13,624 bases of DNA from an uncultured Oscillospiraceae bacterium (GTDB taxonomy: Bacteria > Bacillota_A > Clostridia > Oscillospirales > Oscillospiraceae). A model generated the notes under the pieces. It saw only the letters and a program-made list of their open reading frames with translations. It searched no databases and was not told the DNA's origin. The stretch covers positions 1-13,624 of the forward strand of contig CAJUAW010000074.1 of NCBI GenBank assembly GCA_910584605.1. The letters run 5' to 3'. Shown piece by piece: positions 6,268 through 12,037 of this stretch (its first letter is position 1; each line of letters starts with the position of its first letter). The translations under genes and the position numbers were made by a program.

Positions 6268-7218
6268 ATGATAGAAATTGAAAAGCCCCGCATTGATTGC
6301 ATTGAAAATCCAGGCGACGCCTCCTACGGCAAATACGTGGTGGAGCCGCTGGAGCGGGGTTACGGCACGACCTTGGGGAACTCCCTGCGGCGGATTCTGC
6401 TGTCCTCCCTGCCCGGCACTGCGGTGACCAACATCAAGATCTCCGGGGTGCAGCACGAGTTTACCACCATCCCCGGCGTGAAGGAGGATGTGACAGAGAT
6501 TGTCCTCAATGTGAAGGGCATCATTGCCAAACTCTACAGCGAGGGCACCAAGACGGTCCATATCGAGGCCGCCGGCGAGTGCAAGGTGACCGCCGGCGAC
6601 ATTAAGGCGGACGCCGATGTGGAGATCCTCAATCCGGATCTGCATATCGCCACCCTGGGTCCGGACGCTGCCCTGTCTATGGAGCTGACTCTGTCCCACG
6701 GCCGGGGCTACGTCTCTGCCGACAAGAATAAGCCTGCCCAGGCCATCATCGGGGTCATCCCGGTGGATTCCATCTACACCCCGGTCCGCAAGGTCAACTA
6801 CACGGTGGAGAATACCCGTGTAGGCGACGCCACGGACTACGACAAGCTGACGCTGGAGGTGTGGACCAACGGCACCATCGACGCCCGGGACGCCGTCTCT
6901 CTGGGGGCCCGGATTCTGTGCGACCACTTCACCCTGTTCACCGATCTGTCTGAGACCATGGGCAGCCGCTCCACCGTGGTGGAGAAGGCGGAGGCCCAGC
7001 GGGACAAGGTGATGGAGATGACCATCGACGATATGGACCTGTCCGTCCGCTCCTACAACTGCCTGAAGCGGGCCAACATCAACACGGTGGAGGACCTGAT
7101 CTCCAAGACCGAGGAAGAGATGATGAAGGTCCGGAACCTGGGCCGCAAGTCCTTGGAGGAGGTCATCAACAAGCTGTCCATGATGGGCCTGTCCCTGGCC
7201 AGCGAGGAGAACAACTAA
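6268..7218 (+). CDS. rpoA: RNA polymerase alpha subunit
   Basis: Alpha dimerises to scaffold RNA polymerase assembly and contacts promoter UP elements and activators. The 316-residue protein has the N-terminal assembly domain (residues 1 to about 230), which includes VEPLERGYGTTLGNSLRRILLSSLPG. A charged linker follows, then the C-terminal domain (about 253-316) with DLSVRSYNCLKRANI and NLGRKSLEEV. R261, N264 and C265 align with E. coli R265, N268 and C269, so the DNA-contact arginine is kept. ATG 6268 matches the conserved MIEIEKP start and follows AAGGAGGG. An in-frame ATG at 6220 would add 16 unusual residues across a hairpin and is not favoured. Confidence 0.98.
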   Translation: MIEIEKPRIDCIENPGDASYGKYVVEPLERGYGTTLGNSLRRILLSSLPGTAVTNIKISGVQHEFTTIPGVKEDVTEIVLNVKGIIAKLYSEGTKTVHIEAAGECKVTAGDIKADADVEILNPDLHIATLGPDAALSMELTLSHGRGYVSADKNKPAQAIIGVIPVDSIYTPVRKVNYTVENTRVGDATDYDKLTLEVWTNGTIDARDAVSLGARILCDHFTLFTDLSETMGSRSTVVEKAEAQRDKVMEMTIDDMDLSVRSYNCLKRANINTVEDLISKTEEEMMKVRNLGRKSLEEVINKLSMMGLSLASEENN

Positions 7219-7302
7219 AGGGCAGACGTATGTAACGTTCCGCCTGCCCTGCGGCTTTGGCCGTTGAACCTGAACGAATTCAGACGGATCTCGCCACGCG
7301 AG
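7219..7302 (+). promoter_or_regulatory. Three consecutive hairpins in the rpoA-rplQ leader
   Basis: The 102-nt gap between rpoA and rplQ can fold into three adjacent stems. First, AGGGCAG-ACGT pairs with ACGT-(5-nt bulge)-CTGCCCT (7219-7250). Second, CTGAA/TTCAG closes a CGAA loop (7270-7283). Third, CTCGC/GCGAG closes CAC (7290-7302). The last stem ends 5 nt before the rplQ ribosome site AAGGAG (7308-7313). No U-tract follows any of them. The arrangement looks like a structured leader for L17, but no known family was recognised. Confidence 0.5.
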
Positions 7303-7320
7303 GTCAAAGGAGTGTTTACC

Positions 7321-7665
7321 ATGTCTCAGAAGAACCGTAAACTGGGCCGTACCAGCGACCAGCGCCGGGCTATGCTCCGCGCTATGGTCACCTATCTGCT
7401 GGAGAACGGCCAGATCAAGACCACTGTCACCCGTGCCAAGGAGGTCGCTCCCGTGGCTGAGAAGATGATCACCCTGGCCAAGACCAACACCCTGGCCTCC
7501 TACCGCCAGGCGCTGTCCTATATCACCAAGGAGGACGTGGCCAACAAGCTGTTTAAGGAGCTGGGTCCCAAGTACGCTGAGCGCAGCGGCGGCTATACCC
7601 GCATCGTCCGCATCGGTCCCCGCCGCGGCGACGCGGCCGAGATGGCCATCATCCAGCTGGTGTAA
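7321..7665 (+). CDS. rplQ: 50S ribosomal protein L17
   Basis: This 114-residue protein shows the L17 start MSQKNRKLGRTSDQRRAMLR, the helix TYLLENGQIKTTVTRAKEV, and the C-terminal GGYTRIVRIGPRRGDAAEMAIIQLV, which are diagnostic. L17 lies near the peptide exit tunnel on the large subunit. ATG 7321 is used because it matches the conserved N-terminus and follows AAAGGAG (7307-7313). The open frame extends 19 codons upstream from a non-ATG codon but only across the structured leader. It is the last gene of the superoperon, and a strong terminator begins 6 nt after its stop. Confidence 0.98.
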   Translation: MSQKNRKLGRTSDQRRAMLRAMVTYLLENGQIKTTVTRAKEVAPVAEKMITLAKTNTLASYRQALSYITKEDVANKLFKELGPKYAERSGGYTRIVRIGPRRGDAAEMAIIQLV

Positions 7666-7670
7666 GAAAC

Positions 7671-7703
7671 AAAAATCCCGTTCGTCTGGAACGGGATTTT
7701 TTA
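7671..7703 (+). terminator. Intrinsic terminator of the ribosomal superoperon
   Basis: AATCCCGTTC (7674-7683) pairs perfectly with GAACGGGATT (7689-7698) around a GTCTG loop, preceded by an A-run and followed by six T residues (7697-7702). This is a textbook Rho-independent terminator directly after rplQ. The A-run also gives it partial activity potential on the opposite strand. Confidence 0.95.
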
Positions 7704-7725
7704 TTGGCTGAAGGAGGGCTGTTTT

Positions 7726-8000
7726 GTGCGGAATCAGCGAATGGATCTGTTTCAGTGTGCTGCCATCTACAGCGTGGTCCCTCTGCACATCAAAACCGGC
7801 CTTCTGGACGGACAGACGGTGGCGCTGCCCCGGTTTGCAGCTGCTGGGCGCCTGGGCACATTTTGGTGAGGAGCGCCATACCTCTCTTTGGGTGGGGCGT
7901 AGAGCACCGTTTGGCCGCAGTACCGGTCATTGCGGTCCTGTCCACCGGGATCGCGGTGCTGATCCGGACTGGACAAGAGCGGCTGCGTGAACATCACTGA
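7726..8000 (+). pseudogene. Possible split small ORF of unknown function
   Basis: A good ribosome site (AAGGAGGG, 7711-7718) is followed 7 nt later by GTG 7726. This opens a 47-codon frame beginning MRNQRMDLFQCAAIYSVVPL and stopping at TGA 7867-7869. From about 7860 the -1 frame reads on in similarly protein-like sequence (IPLFGWGVEHRLAAVPVIAV, then a hydrophobic segment and RTGQERLREHH) to TGA 7998-8000. The two parts joined would make roughly a 90-residue protein with one possible membrane helix. The junction runs through TTTT (7861-7864). This could be a decayed gene, a sequencing error, programmed frameshifting or chance. I do not recognise either half. Confidence 0.3.
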
Positions 8001-8041
8001 CACCCGTCTGCGTCCAATGGAGGAAAAGCGCGGTTTTTCTA

Positions 8042-8070
8042 TTCCCTTTTTCAAACGAATCGGCTATAAT
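8042..8070 (+). promoter_or_regulatory. Candidate promoter for the AAA ATPase operon
   Basis: A perfect -10 TATAAT lies at 8065-8070. The best-spaced -35 is TTCCCT (8042-8047) at 17 bp, a weak match to TTGACA. Transcription would start near 8077, about 32 nt before the ATG at 8109. The strong upstream terminator and the new operon make a promoter here expected. The weak -35 lowers certainty. Confidence 0.5.
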
Positions 8071-8108
8071 ATCTGCAGACGCTGTGCATCACAGAGGAGG
8101 AACTGGAA

Positions 8109-8918
8109 ATGGGTGAGTTTAAAGGAAGCGAACGCTATGTGGCCTCAGAGGAGCTACTCCGTGCGGCCAACATCGCTATGGTGCTGCAAAAACCCCTGCT
8201 GATCAAGGGGGAGCCTGGCACCGGGAAGACCATGCTGGCGGAGGCCATCTCTCAGGGGCTGGGCAAGAAGCTGATCATCTGGAACATCAAGTCCACCACC
8301 AAGGCCCAGGACGGCCTGTACGTCTACGACGTGGTCCAGCGCCTGTACGACAGTCAATTCGGCGGCCAAGGGGTGGACGACATTGAGAAGTATGTTAAGC
8401 TGGGCAAGTTGGGGGAGGCCTTTACCGATGACGAGCAGGTGATCCTCCTGATCGACGAGATCGATAAAGCGGACCTGGAATTCCCCAATGACCTGCTGTG
8501 GGAGCTGGACCGGATGGAGTTCCACATCCCGGAGACCGGCCGGACGGTCCGGGCCAAACACCGACCGGTGGTGATCATCACCTCCAACGCGGAGAAAGAG
8601 CTGCCGGATGCGTTCCTGCGCCGGTGCGTGTTCCACTACATCGAATTCCCAGACCGGGAGCTGATGGCGGAGATCGTCCGCGTCCACTATCCCGACATTG
8701 ACGAGCGTCTGCTCACCCAGGTGCTGGAGGCGTTTTATAAGATCCGGAACCTGCCGCAGATCAAGAAAAAGCCCTCCACCAGCGAGATCATCGACTGGAT
8801 TCAGGCCCTTCAGCACGGCGGGGTGGATGTGCGCCGCATCGTGAAGGAGGTCCCCTATCTGGGGGTACTGCTGAAGAAAAACGAGGACATCGACGCCCTG
8901 CGTCGGCAGTGGCGGTAA
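8109..8918 (+). CDS. MoxR-family AAA+ ATPase
   Basis: MoxR-type AAA+ proteins act as ATP-driven chaperones that remodel or insert cofactors into partner proteins, often with a VWA-domain partner. The 269-residue protein has Walker A GEPGTGKT (34-41), Walker B LLIDEID (D116, E117), sensor-1 ITSN (N150) and an arginine-finger region FLRRC (R161-R162). A C-terminal helical lid domain follows (about 185-269). No transmembrane segment is seen. GAGGAGG (8094-8100) precedes the ATG by 8 nt. The amidohydrolase gene starts 13 nt after the stop, so the two likely share an mRNA. The usual VWA (CoxE-like) partner is not adjacent in this window. The substrate is unknown. Confidence 0.88.
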   Translation: MGEFKGSERYVASEELLRAANIAMVLQKPLLIKGEPGTGKTMLAEAISQGLGKKLIIWNIKSTTKAQDGLYVYDVVQRLYDSQFGGQGVDDIEKYVKLGKLGEAFTDDEQVILLIDEIDKADLEFPNDLLWELDRMEFHIPETGRTVRAKHRPVVIITSNAEKELPDAFLRRCVFHYIEFPDRELMAEIVRVHYPDIDERLLTQVLEAFYKIRNLPQIKKKPSTSEIIDWIQALQHGGVDVRRIVKEVPYLGVLLKKNEDIDALRRQWR

Positions 8919-8931
8919 AGGAGCGGCCGGC

Positions 8932-9753
8932 ATGAGGATCATTGACGCACATCTGCACCTGTTTCCCGCCGCGCCCGATACGGACGCGATGGCGGAGGCG
9001 GTGGGCCACCAGAACTCCACGGAGCATCTGCGGCAGGTCTATGGGAAGCTGGGTATAGTCCATGGGGTGGTGATGGGCAACCACAGCCTGGAACCCTCCT
9101 ACCACGACTACCCCGCCGGTCTGTTCCACTACTGCATCGGACTGGACAGCGCCCTGATGGGGCGGGGAGAGCGGCCTGTCCCCGATTTGGCGGACCGGGT
9201 GGAGGAAAATCTGAAGCGGGAGACATGCTGCGGCGTGAAGCTGTATCCGGGCTATAACCGCCTTTGGCTGTCCGACCCCATCTACGAGCCGGTGTATGAG
9301 CTGGCCGCCCGGTATGACAAGCCGGTGGCCGTTCATATGGGCCTCACCGCCTTCCCACGGGCCCATCTGAAGTATGCCCACCCCCTGACGCTGGACGAGG
9401 TGGCGGCGGACCACCGGCGCACCCGTTTTGTTATGTGTCACTTTGGAAACCCTTTCCTGGAGAGCGCCGCGGCGGTGGTGGAGAAAAACCCCAACGTGGC
9501 CGCCGACCTGTCCGGCTTGCTGGAGGGCCGGGTGGACGTTGACCGCTACTTTCAGACCCAGGCGGGCTATGCGGGACTGCTTACCACCTGGCTCACCGCA
9601 ATCGGCCAGTGGGACGACATCCTGTATGGAACCGACTGGCCCATCGTCAACCTGGAGGAGTACATTCGATTTATCCAGCGCCTGGTGCCGGAGGAGCATT
9701 GGGAGCAGGTGTTTTTTCAGAACGCCAACCGGATTTATGGTCTGGGGCAGTAA
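8932..9753 (+). CDS. Amidohydrolase-2 family metal-dependent hydrolase
   Basis: The 273-residue protein is a single TIM-barrel of the amidohydrolase superfamily. Candidate metal ligands are H7 and H9 in DAHLH on strand 1, H135 (VAVHMG) on strand 5, H160 (VMCHFGN) on strand 6 and D235 (YGTDWP) on strand 8. K103 (GVKLYPG) sits near strand 4, where some relatives use a lysine. Such enzymes hydrolyse or decarboxylate small substrates, and the substrate cannot be read from the sequence. No signal peptide is present, so it is cytoplasmic. AAAGGAG (8917-8923) overlaps the stop of the ATPase gene, indicating a coupled operon. A terminator follows directly. Confidence 0.85.
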   Translation: MRIIDAHLHLFPAAPDTDAMAEAVGHQNSTEHLRQVYGKLGIVHGVVMGNHSLEPSYHDYPAGLFHYCIGLDSALMGRGERPVPDLADRVEENLKRETCCGVKLYPGYNRLWLSDPIYEPVYELAARYDKPVAVHMGLTAFPRAHLKYAHPLTLDEVAADHRRTRFVMCHFGNPFLESAAAVVEKNPNVAADLSGLLEGRVDVDRYFQTQAGYAGLLTTWLTAIGQWDDILYGTDWPIVNLEEYIRFIQRLVPEEHWEQVFFQNANRIYGLGQ

Positions 9754-9803
9754 AAAACGGACCCCCGGAGCAAGTGAAGCTCTGGGGGTCCGGTTGTTTG
9801 TTT
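9754..9803 (+). terminator. Intrinsic terminator after the amidohydrolase gene
   Basis: CGGACCCCCGGAGC (9758-9771) pairs with GCTCTGGGGGTCCG (9779-9792), a 14-bp stem with one G-T pair and a 7-nt loop. It is followed by TTGTTTGTTT and preceded by an A-run right after the stop codon. The U-tract is interrupted by G residues but the stem is very strong. Confidence 0.88.
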
Positions 9804-9806
9804 ACA

Positions 9807-9830
9807 ACGGCCGGGAGGAGGCCCGGCCGT
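9807..9830. repeat. GC-rich inverted repeat next to the terminator
   Basis: ACGGCCGGG (9807-9815) and CCCGGCCGT (9822-9830) form a perfect 9-bp inverted repeat around AGGAGG. It directly follows the terminator's T-rich tail but has no T-run of its own on either strand. It may be a backup termination or 3'-end stability structure, or a remnant. Function is unknown. Confidence 0.5.
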
Positions 9831-9975
9831 CGGCGCAAGGACAAATATGCACAGGCGGTCTTACGACCGAATTCAGTATAGCATACCATTCAGAGGTTGG
9901 CAAGAGGAAATGGAAAATTTTTGGACTTTTTCTGACAAAAAGGATGGATTCGGAAGAAAATAGGACAAAAAAATA
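9831..9975. other. AT-rich intergenic stretch without a gene
   Basis: Base composition drops sharply from GC-rich coding DNA to AT-rich sequence with several A and T runs. A small inverted repeat CGGTC/GACCG with loop TTAC is visible near 9855, and CTTTTT/AAAAAG near 9930. No ribosome site with a credible frame was found. It serves as the upstream region of the ribbon-helix-helix gene. Confidence 0.5.
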
Positions 9976-10011
9976 AACATAGATTCTAACATCGATTTAA
10001 ACATAGCCGCG
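9976..10011. repeat. Three AACAT repeats spaced exactly 12 bp
   Basis: AACAT occurs at 9976, 9988 and 10000. The first two 12-bp units (AACATAGATTCT and AACATCGATTTA) agree at 9 of 12 positions, and the third keeps AACATAG before diverging. The array ends 16 bp before the candidate -10 of the ribbon-helix-helix gene, so it is placed like an operator. Binding by the downstream protein is an inference. Confidence 0.55.
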
Positions 10012-10019
10012 GTGCCGCG
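10008..10019. promoter_or_regulatory. Palindrome CGCGG-TG-CCGCG upstream of the RHH gene
   Basis: A perfect 5-bp inverted repeat with a 2-bp centre lies between the AACAT array and the TAGAAT -10 element, in the place of the promoter spacer. It is a plausible operator half-site pair. No regulator was identified for it. Confidence 0.4.
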
Positions 10020-10026
10020 ATTGTTG

Positions 10027-10032
10027 TAGAAT
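10027..10032 (+). promoter_or_regulatory. Candidate -10 element of the RHH gene
   Basis: TAGAAT matches the -10 consensus at five of six positions. No good -35 lies 16-18 bp upstream (the region reads TAGCCG), which would fit a regulated promoter. It overlaps an in-frame ATG at 10031. If it is real, translation must begin at the downstream GTG 10055. Confidence 0.35.
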
Positions 10033-10054
10033 GAAGACGAAACGAGGTGGTTCC

Positions 10055-10264
10055 GTGGCAAATGACGCATTGATCGTAACAATTAAGCGGCCCAAGGGGG
10101 AAGATGGATACCGGACCTTCTCAGTCCGGCTTCGGGAATCCATGGTCAACCAGATGGACCATATTTCCAAGGAGACCGGACGCAGCCGTAATGAGCTGAT
10201 CGGACTGTTTTTGGAATACGCTCTGGAACATTACACACTGGAGCGGGAGAGCAGCGAGGTCTGA
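10055..10264 (+). CDS. Ribbon-helix-helix (CopG/Arc-type) DNA-binding protein
   Basis: The 69-residue protein has the RHH pattern. A beta strand TFSVRL (about 21-26) forms the intermolecular ribbon that reads DNA, then come helix A (ESMVNQMDHISKET), the turn GRSRNELI (42-49) and helix B (GLFLEYALEHYTL). RHH proteins dimerise and bind short repeated DNA sites as repressors or partition factors. GTG 10055 is chosen because GAGGTG (10044-10049) precedes it. ATG 10031 lacks a ribosome site and overlaps the -10 candidate. No toxin gene is adjacent, so an antitoxin role is not supported. Three 12-bp repeats upstream are possible operators for self-regulation (inference). A terminator follows, isolating it as a single gene. 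Confidence 0.82.
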   Translation: MANDALIVTIKRPKGEDGYRTFSVRLRESMVNQMDHISKETGRSRNELIGLFLEYALEHYTLERESSEV

Positions 10265-10303
10265 TCACAGGAGGGTCCGTCACTTTCCCCAAAAGAAAAC
10301 GCG

Positions 10304-10346
10304 AGAAAAAGACGCCGTTTTGCAAAAAAACGCTGTCTTTTTTTCG
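10304..10346 (+). terminator. Intrinsic terminator after the RHH gene
   Basis: AAAAAGACGCCGTTTT (10306-10321) pairs with the downstream run ending in CGCTGTCTTTTT, with one G-T pair and one C-C mismatch. The stem is closed by a short GCA-type loop and followed by seven T residues (10338-10344). The hairpin separates the RHH gene from the ABC-F gene. Confidence 0.85.
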
Positions 10347-10353
10347 TTGTCTA

Positions 10354-10362
10354 TGGTATGAT
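10354..10362 (+). promoter_or_regulatory. Extended -10 promoter of the ABC-F gene
   Basis: TGG-TATGAT combines an extended TGn element (10354-10356) with a five-of-six -10 hexamer (10357-10362). The expected -35 position overlaps the preceding terminator stem and is weak, which the extended element can offset. Transcription would start near 10369, about 30 nt before the start codon. Confidence 0.55.
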
Positions 10363-10400
10363 GGTCCACGCACAGTTCAAGCATGAAAGGAGAAGCGACT

Positions 10401-11996
10401 ATGATCACTGTTACCGATCTGAGCCTGAATTACAGCGGCACGCCGCTGTTTTCCCATGTGGACCTGCAGTTCCTTCGGGGGAACTGCTACGGCATCATTG
10501 GCGCCAACGGCGCCGGGAAATCCACCTTCCTGCGGATCCTGTCCGGCGACCTGGAGTCCACCTCCGGCGAGGTGAACATACTCCCCAATATCCGCATGTC
10601 CGTCCTGAAGCAGGACCAGAACGCCTATGACGCCTACAATGTGATGGACACCGTCATCATGGGCAACCAGCGGCTGTACGACATCGGCAAGGAGAAGGAG
10701 GCCCTCTACGCCAAGGAGGAGATGACCGACGAGGACGGTATGCTGGCCTGCCAGCTGGAGGAGGAGTACGCCGAGCTGGGGGGCTGGGAGGCGGAGAGCG
10801 ACGCCAGCCGCATCCTCCAGGGTCTTGGCATCGGCACCGAGCTGCACGGCAGCGACATGGCCACCCTGGACGCCCGTCTGAAGGTGAAGGTCCTGCTGGC
10901 CCAGGCGCTGTTCGGCAACCCCGACCTGCTGATGATGGACGAGCCCACCAATAACCTGGACATCGACGCCGTCAACTGGCTGGAGGACTTTCTGCTGGAC
11001 TTTGAGGGCACCGTGATCGTGGTCTCCCACGACCGGCACTTCCTGAACACGGTATGCACCCACATCGTGGACATCGACTACGGCAAAATCAAGATGTATG
11101 TGGGCAACTACGACTTCTGGTATGAGTCCTCTCAGCTGGTGCAGCAGCTGATCAAGAGCCAGAACAAGCGCAACGAGGAGAAGATCAAGGAGCTGCAGGA
11201 CTTCATCTCCCGCTTCTCCGCCAACAAGTCCAAGAGCAAGCAGGCCACCGCCCGGCGCAAGCTGCTGGATAAGCTCACCGTGGAGGAGATGCCCGCCTCC
11301 TCCCGCCGCTACCCCTGGGTGGGCTTCTCCCCCGACCGGGAGGTGGGCAAGGACATCCTCTTTGTCACCGACGTGTCCAAGACCATCGATGGGGTGAAGG
11401 TGCTGGACAAGGTGAGCTTCATTGTGGGCCACGACGAGAAAATTGCCTTTGTGGGGGACAACGAGAACGCCCACACCGCCCTGTTTAAGATCCTGTCCGG
11501 AGAGCTGGAGCCCGACGAGGGTACCGTCAAGTGGGGCCAGACGGCCACCTTCTCCTACTTCCCCAAGGACAACACCCCCTACTTCCAGGAGAATGACGAC
11601 GACCTGGTCCAGTGGCTGCGCCAGTTCTCCCCCGACCCCCAGGAGCAGTACCTGCGGGGCTTCCTGGGCCGGATGCTCTTCTCCGGGGACGAGGTCCACA
11701 AGCCGGTGAAGGTGCTGTCCGGCGGGGAGAAGGTACGGTGCATGCTGTCTCGGATGATGCTCTCCGGGGCCAACGTCCTGATGCTGGACCAGCCCACCAA
11801 CCATCTGGACCTGGAGTCCATCGCCGCCCTGAACAAGGGCCTGGAGGCCGTCAAGTGCAACGTACTGATCGCTTCTCACGACCACCAGCTGATCCAGACC
11901 GTGTGCAACCGGGTCTTCGACTTCACCGCGGACGGCAAACTCATCGACCGGAAGATGACCTACGATGAGTATCTGGAGAGCCAAAAGGAGCAGTAA
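10401..11996 (+). CDS. ABC-F family ATPase, YbiT type, with degenerate second ATP site
   Basis: ABC-F proteins are soluble twin-ATPase proteins that bind the ribosomal E site and act on stalled or initiating ribosomes or on antibiotic binding. The 531-residue protein lacks membrane segments. NBD1 has Walker A GANGAGKST (34-42), Walker B LLMMDEP (D180, E181) and H210. Its signature position reads LDARLK, as loosely expected in YbiT relatives. The linker (about 243-300) is charged and helical, with RFSANKSKSKQATARRK. NBD2 has an intact LSGGEK (439-444) and H493, but Walker A is replaced by GDNENAHTA (352-360, His at the Lys position) and Walker B reads MLDQP (Q464 for Glu). ATG 10401 follows AAGGAG (10387-10392). 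It is a single gene with its own promoter and terminator. Confidence 0.93.
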   Translation: MITVTDLSLNYSGTPLFSHVDLQFLRGNCYGIIGANGAGKSTFLRILSGDLESTSGEVNILPNIRMSVLKQDQNAYDAYNVMDTVIMGNQRLYDIGKEKEALYAKEEMTDEDGMLACQLEEEYAELGGWEAESDASRILQGLGIGTELHGSDMATLDARLKVKVLLAQALFGNPDLLMMDEPTNNLDIDAVNWLEDFLLDFEGTVIVVSHDRHFLNTVCTHIVDIDYGKIKMYVGNYDFWYESSQLVQQLIKSQNKRNEEKIKELQDFISRFSANKSKSKQATARRKLLDKLTVEEMPASSRRYPWVGFSPDREVGKDILFVTDVSKTIDGVKVLDKVSFIVGHDEKIAFVGDNENAHTALFKILSGELEPDEGTVKWGQTATFSYFPKDNTPYFQENDDDLVQWLRQFSPDPQEQYLRGFLGRMLFSGDEVHKPVKVLSGGEKVRCMLSRMMLSGANVLMLDQPTNHLDLESIAALNKGLEAVKCNVLIASHDHQLIQTVCNRVFDFTADGKLIDRKMTYDEYLESQKEQ

Positions 11997-12030
11997 AAAA
12001 GACCCGCTTCCATATCGGAAGCGGGTCCTT
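11997..12030. terminator. Bidirectional terminator between convergent genes
   Basis: GACCCGCTTCC (12001-12011) and GGAAGCGGGTC (12017-12027) form a perfect 11-bp stem around ATATC. The + strand tail CCTTTCTCT is moderately T-rich. The minus-strand reading ends in six T residues (the A-run 11995-12000). It can therefore end both the ABC-F gene and the convergent membrane protein gene. Confidence 0.92.
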
Positions 12031-12037
12031 TCTCTGG

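Noticed and set aside
9873..10082. Minus-strand 69-codon open frame in the AT-rich region
   Set aside because: It overlaps the RHH start region and promoter, has no clear ribosome site and no recognisable protein features.
10055..10264. RHH protein as an antitoxin of a toxin-antitoxin pair
   Set aside because: No small toxin-like gene is adjacent; the next gene is an ABC-F ATPase with its own promoter behind a terminator.
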